The translations under genes and the position numbers were made by a program. 64,000 nt of DNA from Pomphorhynchus laevis (Eukaryota > Acanthocephala > Palaeacanthocephala > Echinorhynchida > Pomphorhynchidae). The DNA is taken from the NCBI GenBank assembly GCA_012934845.2, contig WNNJ02002778.1:1-64000 (forward strand), written 5' to 3'. Of this stretch, positions 23,768-36,904 are shown one piece after another; positions within the stretch are counted from its first letter, which is position 1, and each line of letters opens with the position of its first letter. Below the pieces are notes generated by a model. The model had not been told where the DNA came from. It ran no database searches and saw nothing but the letters and a program-made list of their open reading frames with translations.

Positions 23768-24679
23768 TCAATTCTTTGGATCAAGCCAAACTTCTGCAAT
23801 CATACAGCGAACACCTCCACCGCCAATATTCTCAATCGTCTCGATCGAACTATGCACAATTCTTCCGTGTTTAGCAATAATCCCAAGTTGGTCATCCGTA
23901 AAACTAGCATATGCGCGATCGGACATTACAGTACATAGTTCATTATCTGCATTTCGGATTTGTATAATGTTGCCTGCAAACTGTTTTACTTGATCACATG
24001 TAATATCGACAAGGTCTTTGCCGGATTGCTTTACAATGTTAAGAAACGGCTTAACCTTGCAAGGTTCAATCAATTCAGTACAACAAACAATATAGTGACT
24101 CCCAACAGCCATAATAACATTTGTGTGATAAATAGGTACGCCGCCAAGTATTGGCATGGTTTGAAACGTGAACGGGATGTAATTTAGTGTTTTACTTACA
24201 GACAACACTAATGATTCATCAGTTCTTTGGCTGATAGCAGCGTATACTATTTTCTGGTCATGATCAAAGACCATCGATCCAGTTCCTTCAAGGAAACGAC
24301 CTTGACTTTCCGATAAACTTAAATCTAGGACGTTCTGAACTATAAATTTATTTTGCAGATACTGAATTATATCAGGTCTTCGCTCGGACCGTCGGCTACT
24401 ATGGCACATTGGATATATAATCACTGTACCGTCGTCATGACTGGAAAACCAATTGTTGGGGAAAATAACATCCGGTCCAAGTGATGGATTTAAATCGTCG
24501 AATACAATTGCATTTATTTTATTTTGTTTAAGCTTTAGAACTAAATTATGGAATTCATACTCAACATCAGATTTAACATTTTCTTTGAAATCGGTGTCGC
24601 TTGCAAATATATTATCGTCTGCAGCTTCTTTGTTAAAAGCGAAATCTTCGGGCTTGATTAAAATTACACTTTTTGCCAT
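23768..24679 (-). CDS. CtlX/DDAH-type guanidino-group hydrolase (amidinotransferase fold), intronless
   Basis: A 303-residue intact frame. Conserved blocks of the arginine deiminase-related CtlX/DDAH family are all present: PNNWFSSHDDGTVIIYPM (residues 74-91), RRSERRPDI, FLEGTGSMVFDH with Glu131, SQRTDESL, GGVPIYHTNVIM with the likely catalytic His185, AGNIIQ, and GGGGVRCMIAEVWL with the likely catalytic Cys292. Family members hydrolyse citrulline or methylated arginines, and the substrate cannot be read from sequence. No signal peptide or membrane segment is seen, so it is probably cytosolic. A splice-acceptor-like ttgaatttcag ends four bases before the ATG on the minus strand, suggesting a 5' UTR intron. 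AATAAA lies on the minus strand at 23670-23665, about 100 nt after the stop. It is flanked by retroelement remains. Confidence 0.88.
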   Translation of the reverse strand: MAKSVILIKPEDFAFNKEAADDNIFASDTDFKENVKSDVEYEFHNLVLKLKQNKINAIVFDDLNPSLGPDVIFPNNWFSSHDDGTVIIYPMCHSSRRSERRPDIIQYLQNKFIVQNVLDLSLSESQGRFLEGTGSMVFDHDQKIVYAAISQRTDESLVLSVSKTLNYIPFTFQTMPILGGVPIYHTNVIMAVGSHYIVCCTELIEPCKVKPFLNIVKQSGKDLVDITCDQVKQFAGNIIQIRNADNELCTVMSDRAYASFTDDQLGIIAKHGRIVHSSIETIENIGGGGVRCMIAEVWLDPKN

Positions 24680-24759
24680 CTTGACTGAAATTCAATACGA
24701 AACCGTGAAAAAGCAAATCAAAGATTTATAAATTTACGGCTTGCTTATAAGCCTCAATC

Positions 24760-25429
24760 ATTTTAGCTATTCTATGATAATTCTAAGCGGTAATTTTAGA
24801 ATATAATTCGGTTTGATTAAACTTTTAAATCTCTAATTAAATGAATGCAGAAATTTATGGTCATAATTTATTGCCTTGCTATTTATCAGCAGATTTATTA
24901 TTATAAAATTTGCATATTCGTAAAGTATATATTATATATATTGATGATTATTAAGATATAATTGCTGGTGGTAACTAAATAATTTTGCTTTTTTACGCCT
25001 AAAATACTAATTTTAAAATTTTCTAAATATTAAATAATCAATAGAATATTTTAGACCCGTCAAGTACTTGAAATTGTTAATACAATTTGATATTAGATTT
25101 TTTATTAGTTAGAAAATTCTAAAAGAATATGCATTTCGGTCGTCGTCTAAATAATATATTGATTTTGGTTATATAAAGTAAAAATTTTAAGCAAAGAAAT
25201 TTGCTTAAAGTGTTTGTTTTTTAGTTTACTTGTTTTTATTAACATCATAAATACACAAGATGTTACCATCTTTAAACCAAGTGTACTACTCATGTACATC
25301 AATCAATAAGCCATGAACAAATATTTGAATATTACCAAAATTATAAACAGACAAAATGTCTAGATAAGATAGATATATAGATTTATTAATTTGTTTTTAA
25401 AGTGGCTAATGCAGAAAAAATACAAAAAA
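24760..25429. other. AT-rich intergenic stretch
   Basis: No gene seen. It contains a perfect 10-bp hairpin with a gaaa loop at 25186-25209 (tttaagcaaa / tttgcttaaa). Confidence 0.6.
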
Positions 25430-28207
25430 ATAAAAAAATGATGTGACTGAAGTCCATACTACGTAGCCGAAGTTAGAATGATGACAAATTCGGATATCAA
25501 GCATAGCTACAGGGCCTAGTTACTCAGAAGAAAGGTGCGAAGCATCGATTTAAATGTAGTGAGGTCAAGCTGACAACGAAATTTAAGGGATAGATAATTC
25601 CAAATGATAGGCATTGAAATGAGACAGGAATGCAGGCCAAAGTTCGTCCAATGACGAGGAATGCGTACCAGGAATTGATTGTTTAAGCGAAGTGCTTTGG
25701 AGGACGAATATTAAGCACCGTGCAATTTTATATGAAGATACGGATTGGGATGGTAAAGTAAACGAAAAGCGAGAACGCAGAGTAATATATAAAACTCGAC
25801 TCTGTACATTGAGCCAATTAAGGTTGATAAGTTTATTGGAGCTGGGATCAAAACGCCGACGTCGAATAAGTATGCGGGTTGCTGTTGGAATAAAGCAATA
25901 CAGAGAGGCAGTAACACAAGATGAGGAGTTTGAGAAAAATGATATGCAATAGTTAATATGAGGTAACACGAGGGAGGATATTATAGTGTTGCAAATGGAA
26001 AAATTTGTGGTTTTTCGAATGCGACAAATGTCACGGAGAATATGATATCAGGAACCTTTTAGTGCAAATAATGAGAATGAGAGAGGAGTCTATAATTACT
26101 CCGAGAAATGTTAGCGAATCCACTCAAAGAAGTCGATGGTGATTATAAAAGGGAGCAGGATACGATTGAATCTTCTTGCGGGAAGAGTGGATCCAAAGAA
26201 CACAAGATTTCGTGGAATTTACCATCATTCTAATGGATGAAAGGTGGTGAGATAGGGATTCTAAGCAGGATGAAACCGAAGCGAGGACAGTAGTTAAGGA
26301 TGAATTTGGTTAGGACGAATAGATAAAGATGTCATCTGCATATTGCATGACATAACATTTGAATGATAAGCAAAGTGGACCAAAATCTCCGAGGAGAATA
26401 GAGAACGAGATAGGGCCGAGTACAAAAACTTGCGGTACACCACGAGGTATAGCGAAAGATGCACTAACTTCATTGCCGGATGATACATTGGCGGTGCGCA
26501 CAGTAAGATATGACGCGAACCATTTACGAGTATAGGTGGATAAAGCATAACGATATCGAAGGAGGTGAAGGAGAATAGAGTGATCTACAATGTCAAAAGC
26601 CGACGACAAATCAATCGAAATGATCAGAGAAGTTAACTCTTGATCTCGAGCTAAAAGAAGATCACCAATTACCATGTGACAAGCAGCTTCAGTGGATCTG
26701 TTTTTACGGTATGCATCTTAATATTGAGGAAGAAGGTTTGACGAATTTAGGTAGGACATAACTTGGCGCAAAATGTGTATTTCAAAGAGTTTCGAAATAG
26801 TGTGAAGCAGTGAGATAGGACGGTAAGACGATTAAAGATTAGGGTCAACGGATTGGGATTTTAGCAGCGAACGGATAGTGGCAACCTTCCATGCAGAGGG
26901 GAAGAGTTTTAGTCGAATACATGAGTTAAATAGTTTACAGAAGAAAGATACTAGTGCGGGAGCAATAGATTAAAGGACAATTGTTAGTAAAGGATCATGA
27001 TAAGATGAAGAGTTGGGGTGTCGAGATATCAGTATGATAATTTCATAAGAAGATACGGGCGATAGGTGGAAATGTTCAGAAATGCATTATGCGAAAATGA
27101 CTGAAGTGTAACCAAGAGATGGAAAAGTAAGACATACATTGTCAAGATTACACCTGAGATAACTAACGAAGATTGAATGATCGATTGAGCAATCGGGCAA
27201 AGAAGAGTCAAGCGGAAGGAGTCGATTTAATACCTTCCAGCGCGACCGATCAGTAGTCACGGATGATAGTTAATTACTCCGAAAGAGTATATCTTTACTT
27301 TGAAGAAGCGAACGATAATGACGGCGTTTTTAGCAATTACCCGTCGATGAAAATAGGGGGATAGTGCTACGATAAATAAAATGTTTACACGTCCTATGTA
27401 GGCGACGGAGATCACGCTTGCATGAGCGACATTCACTGTCAAACAAAGAGCAGAGGGTTTACGTAATAAAAGAAATTTCCGGAGTGGAATTTTTAGTGGA
27501 ATAATGCAATCCATGATGTAAACAACTTGGTAGTAGTAGTAAAGGTTGGCAAGTTTATCAGAGGAAGTGAGGACATGCAAGTTGATAGTGTAGACGAAGC
27601 TAGTTCAGAAGTGAAATCTGCAAGCTGCAAAGAAGACCATGGGCGAAAAGTGACCACTCTATGAGAGTAGTGTCGATCTAGTCTAAATTAATTCTAATTG
27701 ATACGATGTAGTGGTAAGATATTCCTGGGTCACTGAAAATACAAGAGTAACGATGCTGTAAGGATTTGGAGATACAAACGTAGTCTAGAAGGCCATCCAA
27801 TTGATGAGTAGGTTCAGAAGGAAGGATTGAATACTCGTAGGTGTGAAAGATGGATGTCAATTTACAGGGATTTGGAAGGTATCTGCGATCTAAACGGGCA
27901 TTAAAATCATCGATTACAAAAGTGGAATATTTAGTGAGGAGATATATGATAAAAGTTTAGAGAAATCTTTTAAGAATATGGAGGATGGTGGAGTGGATCC
28001 TAGACGGTAAATCAAATATAAGTGGAAAGAGAGCGATGAAATTGAGATGGCACAACGGAGTAGTTTGATAGTGGTGACTGAAATTACTGAAAGACAGGAG
28101 AAGCTAATAGCGGTAACAGTGATAGAAGACAGATAGAAGACAGATAATAAGACAAAGGACAGATAAATATAAGATGGATAATATATTAGACAGAAATAAG
28201 CGTACAT
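25430..28207 (-). mobile_element. CR1/Jockey-like LINE, broken
   Basis: On the minus strand, 28207-27680 ends an APE endonuclease (DDFNARLDRRYLP, then LDYVCISKSLQHR and the HYIVS region). The RT lies at 26675-26310 (DLSSAFDIVDHSILL, WFASYL, IPRGVPQ with LGP, MQYADDIFIY). The C-terminal tail is at 25969-25520 (LNWLNVQSRVLYITLRSR and WNYLSLKFRCQL), which is typical of CR1/Jockey proteins. There is no clean long frame and many small frame changes, so the copy is old. It is not close to family A. The 3' end is near 25430; the 5' end is indistinct. Confidence 0.75.
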
Positions 28208-29524
28208 GCCATTTGCGCTATAAGCACAGGAATAGCTAAACTTATTTTAGTTCATCTAGAACAATTAAAATGTGTTTTACTGAATTTTAATTGCATTATT
28301 CGCCTTGCGTTATTACTATTTTACTAGATCATAAAATCCCAAAATTGATGACGTTTACAACGAACACCTTTCATTAATATTATGATTATATTGTTTTAAC
28401 TATGATATAACTCAGTTAGATTGATAAATCATAAAATGATATGATTCAATAATTTAATACAATTGAAGCTGAATTCGTATATAAATTTATTTCGAATGTT
28501 GAATAAAGTATTAAATGAGATGATTAAATGATTGAATTGCATCGCGTATTTCAAACGTTAAAGTTATTTTGTATAAAATGATTTCATTAATTTAGTTAGT
28601 ACTAAATTTATATGTCCGCAACATAAGTAATAATTAATCGATAAAAATATGTAATTTAGTTACATTTCATTCTTCAGATTATTTTTAAAAAATTAGAATT
28701 ATCATATTTAAATCGGTTATTTGAAATTCACAACCGTTATAAATTAAATATCAACTTTAAAAAATCGATTTTTAATATCAAAATTGAAATTGCCAATTAT
28801 CGTTTTGTGGTAGTAACCAGAAAAATATTTTTTAAATATTGATTAATATGATTAAAAATAAAATATTTTCAGAATGCCTGCTGTAAATGGATATGATCAA
28901 TAAAATCCAAAAATAATTATAAATTAATCATAAAGTTTGTTAAACGTGCTCTATAATTATCTGTATCATTAAGTCTAATGCGAACAAATGGTAATTTAAA
29001 ATGACATAATATGACTCGATCACACACTGTTATATAGCACAAATGACATTATATAATGTTTAATACTTTATTTAACATTATATAAACTATTTATTCTTAA
29101 TTTTGAGCGATTTAGTATACAATATCTGTTCTATCATTTAATTTACGTTTTTGATCGAACTAATTAAGGAATTTAATTAAAAAATGAAAAATAAGGTTAA
29201 AGTTTAACTTTTCTAAATGCCTGTTATATTTAATATAAAGATTTTATTCTAAATTTGTATATCAGTTTGTTCCTTAAATTTAATCCACTAAAGAAGATTA
29301 CGGTGCAGTTTTCTTGAAAATCTGTCACTAAAAGTTTATTATTAAATGCCTACATTTAATAAGGCAAAGTAACATTATGACATTATTTTACTTCATCATA
29401 TAATGTTCAGAAAACAAAAAGTTTCAGAAAATTAAATTTATCTCAATCAATAAATGTTAATACAATAAAATTTTATTTAAAATATACCATATGAACGTAT
29501 GCTATCAAGCTGAAAACAAAAAAC
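28208..29524. other. AT-rich intergenic stretch without recognised features
   Basis: Very AT-rich. Only short chance frames, no repeats shared with the rest of the window that I can see, and no RNA gene. Confidence 0.6.
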
Positions 29525-29621
29525 GCAAAATTCTAGGTATCTACAAACATAATAGAAGCCGTCTTAATGGTGAATTCTAATTGTACTAGTTTTTGCGAGA
29601 ATAAAACGTGCAACCTTGTTA
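29525..29621. repeat. 95-bp direct repeat, left copy
   Basis: Shares ttctaggtat, tagaagccgtcttaatggtg, ttgtactagtt and gagaataaaacgt in order with 30927-31021, at roughly 90% identity. The two copies bracket 1.3 kb that contains a family A LINE fragment. Confidence 0.8.
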
Positions 29622-30019
29622 TTCTAGTTGCGAGTAACATCTGAACATAAGTCGATTCTCTTTTTATAGCAAATTTGCACATTTTAAAAGACAAAAAGTG
29701 CATGTCTACGCACTTGCTTGGTACAAACAATAAGGATTCTACTCCTCAAAAGAGATATATACGATTGGAAATATCTCAACAACTAACAAATATATCTTCT
29801 TACAGGTTAATGATTATAATCAAATGAACTTCACCTGTTATGACGTTTCAGAACTTGGTCGAAATCTCAATAATCTTCTCACAAAAAGTGAAGGAATATT
29901 TCAAGCTTCAGCTTAAGCCATTTGTGGTGCAGTACACTGGAAGAATACTTTACAAGATAACCTAGCAGATTCCATATTGCATTACGGACAATGAGCTAGC
30001 AATTGCTTATACTAACTTT

Positions 30020-30890
30020 TTTCGACAAAAATCTAAATCACTCCGGGAAGGCGGAACAATTGAGGTTCTACCCAATTACAGATGTACCTCAAGGCTTTAA
30101 CCGCAACTAAAAAATATCTAACATAGAAACAGATTTGGACCAAAACATATTCATAAAACCTAAGTGGAGATATTGCTGTACACCAAGCGATACTTCTATG
30201 AATACGACCTTGATGCACGTCAGTTCTACCCAATTACAGATGTGCCTCAAGGCTCCCCTTGTTTCTATCTTATTTCTGTTGACTCCATTGCACTGTTTAA
30301 ACATATTCAATGATACCAACATCTAGCAATATACGCTGATGATACCACATCCCTCGAACATCAGCCGTTTCTCCATAAAATTGAAAGATAAGTTACCAGC
30401 ATCTAATCTTCTTCTAAATTCCTCTAAATTACATGTGGTTGTTTTTCATAGTATCTCTGCGACCAAGAAAAAAGCTAAAGAGACTAGCAATCTCAGCTAT
30501 TTTCTTTATTATGAATAATCAACCCTTCCCAGTCTTTACACATCAAGTAAGATACTTGGGGTTTACCACTAAGGTTAAATGAACTGTCGATTCGACTTGA
30601 ATCGACAGTTCAAGAGAGTCTTAAAGCAAGCTAGGTAAGCCCTGAAACATACCCAATGTCTGTCATTAAGAGGGAGTGCTCAGGTGCACCTCTGTGTACC
30701 TGGTCAATCTCGGGATTTGTCTTCTTTTCAAGAATGCGTTCCCTTGCGCAAAGACTAAGATTTTTTAAACTCTTCATGTCGAGGCTACCGACCATCGTAC
30801 ACTCCGATTGCCCCCTTAGGTGTGTGAAAGAGCCTGAATGGCTCAGTCGGAAAGTGTCGCGTTGGTGTCAACGCGACACTTAATAATCCT
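30020..30890 (+). mobile_element. LINE family A fragment (RT 3' part and tail), copy A4
   Basis: The plus strand carries FYPITDVPQGS (present twice, at about 30065 and 30225, after a 160-bp internal duplication), YADDTT at about 30330, then FDLNRQFKRVLKQAR, and the conserved tail WSISGFVFFSRMRS with RLPTIV and EWLSRKV (30656-30883). Heavily decayed. It also holds two perfect hairpins, 30581-30611 and 30854-30879. Confidence 0.75.
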
Positions 30891-30926
30891 TTATTATTGT
30901 TATTAGTCCATTTAGTTTAAAAGCAA

Positions 30927-31021
30927 AGCAAATTCTAGGTATATACTTACAAAATAGAAGCCGTCTTAATGGTGAATTCTATTGTACTAGTTCTTGTGAG
31001 AATAAAACGTACAACGTTGTT
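30927..31021. repeat. 95-bp direct repeat, right copy
   Basis: Partner of 29525-29621. It begins about 35 bp after the end of the LINE fragment, as a target-site duplication would, though it would be an unusually long one. Confidence 0.8.
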
Positions 31022-31984
31022 AGTCCATTGAGTTTTGCGTCCTACGAGTAAAATTGTGCTGAAATGGTGTGTGTTTAGTCATTGTGACAATTATTGTTCT
31101 ACAATTGCATCACAAAATTAAGCGTGACATTTCGTATTTCAATGAAATATCGTATTGTATGAATATCATTTTACTCAAAACTTGAGTGACTTTTTAATGC
31201 CAAAATTAAAATATTTAGTTGATTTGATATTTCATTGTCTGTGTAATTACAATGGAAATAAATAAATATTTTAACGGATGTTATAATTTTTTTATATGCT
31301 TTCGAAATAAAAATTTTCAAACGAATTTCAATTCTTTTGGTGAAATTACTTCTTCGAAGTCTCAATATATCTGCCATAGGTATTTTAAAAGAGTAGGATT
31401 TCGTCTTATTCTCAATGTCATAGAGACTGCATTTGCTATTAAAACTGAGATATTCGTTCTTAGCGCTTTTATGCAATCGGCGTAATCTATTTCGAGGTGA
31501 TAATTGTAGACGTAAAAATCTTAAATGTAAATCAACTTCATAGATCACTTGCTGTAAATCTTCACACTTTCGAATTAATATTCAGTGACCAAGCATCAAG
31601 GCATTTTAAGATCGATGCAATACTGATCTAAGCATTTATTCGCATTCAAATTGTGGATTTGCTGGTTTTAATACGGGTTAAAGTGTAAAACACAATTAAT
31701 TATAAGTGTGAGCTCGTTTGTGTCCACTGCCATTTCCTTCTGTTGAAAAACAAAACGTCGTTTTAATGGAAAAAAATTATGAGAAAGGAGCATGTTTCAA
31801 AATTAAACAGTCGTTCAGAAGTTTAGTGACAGCGCGATCGCTAACAATGGCGTCCACATTAATAATAAATATTTTCTTATGCATAATACAAGGGTTAATA
31901 ATAGTCAAATGACAATTAATAAGACAAAAAAGCAGCAGAAAAAACTATATGATCAATCAGTAGAGTCTTCACTCTTCATGTCCT
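31022..31984. other. Intergenic stretch, no supported gene
   Basis: A 125-residue minus-strand frame (31548-31171) is Lys/Ile-rich with no recognised domain. A 64-residue plus-strand frame (31718-31912) ends in a hydrophobic run. Neither has supporting features. Confidence 0.5.
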
Positions 31985-34900
31985 CAGATCCAGCGGGATT
32001 TGAGCCCTCCAACCAATACAACACGAAGCCTTACGACTAAACCACCCGGGGTCTTTCAATCCTACCGAAGAGTCCAATCGAGGCGGACTATGCTGGGTAA
32101 ACGATAGACGAGCAGCTTAAGAAACCATATCCTTTGTTCTGGGGACGTCCTGAGGAAAAAAGACTAATCCTGAGATAGCTAAAGTATCCCAGAGACGCAC
32201 TTAGGTTTTCCCTTTCAATGACATATGCTGGGCCCGTTTCAGGGCTTATCTAGATCTCCTCAAAATACGTTTAAGTCTATCCAGGTCAGCTTTCGCTGAC
32301 CAGTTCACCGTAACGGTAAACTCCCAGGTATTTTAGTCGACTCGTGAAGACATAGAGAGGTTGATTAGTTAAAATGGAGGAGAGTGCAGAGAGTACCAAT
32401 CTCTTAAGTTTTTGATTTGTTGCAGGGTCGCCATGAAAGACAACCAGATGCGATTTAACGGAGTTTAAAATAATATCGAACTTGGGTAACTGATCTATTA
32501 ATCTTAAAAAGAATCGGCTGATGTCCGAGACTACGTCTTTGCACCTGCGTCCAGAAAACAGAGACTGTGGTATCATCAGCATATACCACTAGACGTTGTT
32601 CGCGTTTAAATATTTTAAAGAGTTCAATGGAGGCAGCAAGATATAAGATTGGAGAAAGAGTGGAGCCTTGAGGCATAACCGTAATAGGGTAGAACTGACG
32701 CGCATCAGGGTCGTCTTCATAAAAGAATCGCCTTGGTGTACAGCAGTATCTCCAACCCTGTTAACAATTCTCGCAGGCAACCCAAAGGACCTGAGAGAAG
32801 AGAATGGAAATGCGGTCAAATGCAGCTTAAAAATCAAGGAAAACAGCCACAGCAAGTTGATGACTATTATCATGGCAAAACTAATGCATTTCACCTACTG
32901 TTGAATGGACCGAGCGACCTTTGACGAACCCATGGAAACCCGGTGGGATTAAATTGAGCCTAATTCTTAGATGATCGAGGATTTTACGTGCAAGCGCTTT
33001 CTCGTAAATCGACACGAGGAAATTCTGAATCGAAATGGACCGCAGGTCTTTAGGACAAGATACCGGATTTTTCTTTGGAATAAAAACACGTCTACTAATG
33101 TTGATGCGGCCACATCGGAAAGGGAGGCAAAAGGATTGTGACGGCCACTTCTCTTCTTTGTTCGGCTGTCAAAAGCTGACAGACACTATAAGAGAGTGGA
33201 GCGACAGATTTGTAGGTGCCCGGAAGAGGCCCCAATAGTTAAGGATATCTGTGACAGATAAATCCCTACTTCTGAAGTCTCCCAAGAAGGATTGGTTGAG
33301 GCGATCGAGTGGCTTCATAATTGTGTAGGGATAGTGACTCCTCCAAAACATTATCTATACCTATTTTACCAATCCAACCCAAGGCTCTATCCCTCTAACA
33401 GACAAACTTCTCCTTCTTGAATATATTCCAGAAAGAAGACTGGGCTGGATTAAGGGAAGCAATGCATGCTCTATCCTTAACAAGTTGGAGCCCATATCTA
33501 GTGCTCCATTATTCTTTCGAGATAACTTGTCTGGCAGAAGCAGAGAGATTGGGAAGACGGAGCATATATGCTAAGCTCTTGATTTTTGTCGGAGTGGGTT
33601 TGTAAATACGACCTTTGTAGGTTGTCGAAAGCCTCGCGGTAGCTTGCGAATAGAGGTAGGAATTAAATTCGGTTAGATTCTAATTACCAATTCGAGGGAA
33701 GCGTTGGATAGCTGCCTGAAAGAAAGCCACTCTGATAGGATCAAAGTGGAATCTCCTTCGAAGCAGCGTATCCTCTTCTATCCGCAAACGAATTAAGTCA
33801 TGAGAGGTGGACAGATGTTGTCGCGACTGCTCCGTACAGTGGGGTTTCAACAACCACTTCCCATAAGTAATAAGTCGAGGAGTGAATTTGTTGATGTGCA
33901 ATGAAAGGCGGGAGACGGTGGTTTGTGAATAAGATAACCGTTCCTGGCTCTGCAGAGTGTTGCATTAATCCAACGACCAGTTCTGTTGTTGAAGTCACCA
34001 AGTACCATGTCGTAACCGCTATCTATAATCCTATCCAGGAGGTCACGGTTCTTGTGAATCTAACCTGAACGGATGTAGACATTGGCTAGACTGAGGCGTT
34101 TACCGTTCTTACTGAGTGATATAACTAAAAAGACAGGGATGAACATGAATATTTGAGTAAAAGGGAATATCTTAAGGAGCATTTAACGAAGATTAAAAGA
34201 CCTTGGGATGAAGAGGAGTGAGGAGGGGTTATGTACGGAGTATAGTGGAGCAAATGTGCTTAGGGATGAATAGAGTAATGTTCTGGGGGAGACGGACAGA
34301 CCGCGTCTTCTGAGGGACTATAACATCTGCATCTCTACCAGATAGAAGTCTAAGGGGTGAAGCTCCTTCCGAATTCCACTGAAGGATATTCAGTGAAAAA
34401 GGCTCACGAGAATTCTGCATTGTGTTAGGTTAGCTGAGTGGGATTGCCTTCCCCTAGACGAAATCAAGGGCGGAAAGGTTGCGCTCTGCGCCACTAGCGC
34501 CGTCCAGAGTAGACACTTGCCCACGTGCTTTATCTTCATTTCCCAGGGAGGGATTTCTCTGTTTGTACATCTTTCCGACTTTAATAGGGGAAATAATGTG
34601 GACTGACGCTTCCTTTTCTTTAATTCCAGTACAGATTGCTTGGGTATTTCCGTAGGTGTGAGAAGTGAGGACAATAGATTAGAAATCAAACAATTCATTT
34701 CGCTGAGGACACTCCTCTTGTTGGAATCTACTAATCGAATAATGCCTTTATCCGTCATCCTGGAAGCTGCAACGCAGGCTGAATCAGTATACGGCTTTAC
34801 ATATTTAGGAGCTTGGCCCATGTAAGTTATTCTATAGTTTTTGAAATAATTACACTTCCGAGACTATGCGGGATCGTCACCTTTACAATTGGAGCAGACA

Positions 34901-35710
34901 GGGGAAGCATCGCATTTCGCACCCTTCAGAAGGCTAGCACAGGAGTCGGAGCTACAGACTACACAAATTTTCGGGGTAGTGCATGTATACCCCCAATGCC
35001 CCTACTGATGACATGCATTGCAGTGGTGGTAGGTCATGTTATCTTCTTATAAGATAGAAAATCTCAAGTTATACCCCGGGAATGGGTTAGATGCAGACAT
35101 TGTTAGAATCTCAGCATGGCCGGAAGTCAACAGAGCAAAATGCAATCGGTAAATCATGGCCGGATTTACTTTTCACCGGACGAACCAACGACAGTTTGTA
35201 TAGTGTTTTCAGGGTGTTCAAATCATCCACCTCTAAGTGAGGAGGGAAATTAGTTATTTTAACAGAAGTCTGGATAGGCTTAAATTCCAACTTTCCTAAG
35301 TGTGTAAGATTCTTCTCAAAAAAATTACTCTATTCGTTGGCTAGATTGTAGTTGTAAAAGAAATCTTTATACTAGACTCGTACAAACGAACAGAGTTGAA
35401 CAAAATACGGTTATCATGATCATTTACGAAGACACGAAGGAAGGTATTGAAAATATTATGTCTAGCAATAGGCTGTTTTAAAGTAATAATCACCAAGTTT
35501 TTGTTTGGGAATGGGGGAAGTACCCCCTCATCCTGTTTAGAATTGGACAACAAAACGCTTACCTCTTGGTCTGTTACATCAGCAGAACAGTTAAAACTCT
35601 TACCGAAATCCGCATTTTCCATACCAAAAACACTATTCTTTGATCGTCCGTCGCGCATTTTTTTTCGATTTTTTTCTAAAATGGATCCACATTCTTTATT
35701 GCTCACTTAT
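31985..35710 (-). mobile_element. LINE family A, near full length, copy A2
   Basis: Collinear with copy A1. The ORF1 start is at 35706-35341 (NKNLVIITLKQPI), zinc-knuckle remains lie around 35000-34830 and the rest of ORF1 at 34821-34390. The endonuclease starts at 34420 (LNILQWNSEGASPLRLLSG), linker pieces lie at 34001-33680, and RT pieces at 32894-32286 with FYPITVMPQGS-type and intact YADD residues (32571-32585) and FTSRLKYLGVY. The C-terminal tail continues without the stop seen in A1. Multiple frameshifts are present. Roughly three quarters of residues match A1 in the aligned blocks. Confidence 0.82.
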
Positions 35711-36904
35711 AAGCAGATAATGATGATTCCGATGTTTTCGTGACCTTCGCTTGTGCTTGTACACCTTCCATTATAAATTTAACAGAAGGCCATGCAGCAA
35801 CCCGAAACTTATGCATTTGAAATGAGTTTCCAGAACGATACTTCCAATGTTCCAATTGAAATCGAACTTATTCAGCTAGAATCAAATCACATATTTCTCA
35901 ACATAAGCAATTAATACTTAGTTGGTAGAGTGTAATTACTTATTTTGAACAAAGAGAAGACTGCAGTCTCTTTGATTTTTGGTATCGCATAAGTACAAGC
36001 AAAAAATTGTAGCAAGTCTTACTGATTATCCATAATTTGGAAATAGTTTTGATAAGAAAATCCTATTACTGAGTAGTTAATTAGTTACAATTAGTCATCA
36101 ACCATTCACTATTGCGGTGATCTCACCATGTTGAGTATTCGTTGCACTTTACAATGCAATAGTTACCTGTTTCTGAACAAGGAATATTTGATGTTTAAAA
36201 AAATAATATAAGAAAAATTGTTTATTCATATTCTCTAATTTCTTTGTATTTGTAAATCCACTAAAATCCGTTGAACTTGACACAACATATTTAAAATGAT
36301 GATCATTAGCATCTGTTCTACAATCTTTATTCTAGTACCGTCCATATTATCTATTTTAATCAATCTATTAAATTGAGTTTTACCCAATGCTGCCTTATAA
36401 AAACTGAATTGTAGAAAATCCTAAGATTAAAATATTTATTTGAAATTTTCATGAAGTGTCCAAAATACTCAGTTAGCTGATCTGATTTCAATAGTTACAA
36501 AGAAAACAATGCATGATTAACTAGCCTTTTTAATAAAGAATAATATATTCATCACAAATTAAACTTGATATCGAATGTTATGACACCTTTGAATAAAGGC
36601 GATTTAATTCTTCTTGTTTTTAGATTAAATAATATTTTATATCTTATGTCAAATACTAATTTGATACTTAGATTTCTACTGATTTCATTGCTAGGAATAA
36701 TACCTTGATCATCAAGAGATCATTACGATTTTAGTAATTTTTACCTATCAAATCAGCAATATATAAATCAAATCAGATTATATATCAAATCAGCTAACTG
36801 AGTCTACGTATTTAATATAATAACATAAAAAAAACATAATATTGCTAAATCAAAATTTAATAATTAAATAATAAAATTAATAATTGTTTTAAGATTTTTT
36901 ATAA
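35711..36904. other. AT-rich intergenic stretch
   Basis: No gene recognised. Its last 140 bp (from about 36760: atcaaatcagctaactgag, tctacgtatttaatataat) repeat the sequence before the pseudo-LTR at 19590-19690, so they belong to the same element. Confidence 0.6.

Noticed and set aside
31171-31548. 125-residue minus-strand frame as a gene
   Set aside because: Low-complexity Lys/Ile-rich composition, no homology recognised, no splice or poly(A) context.
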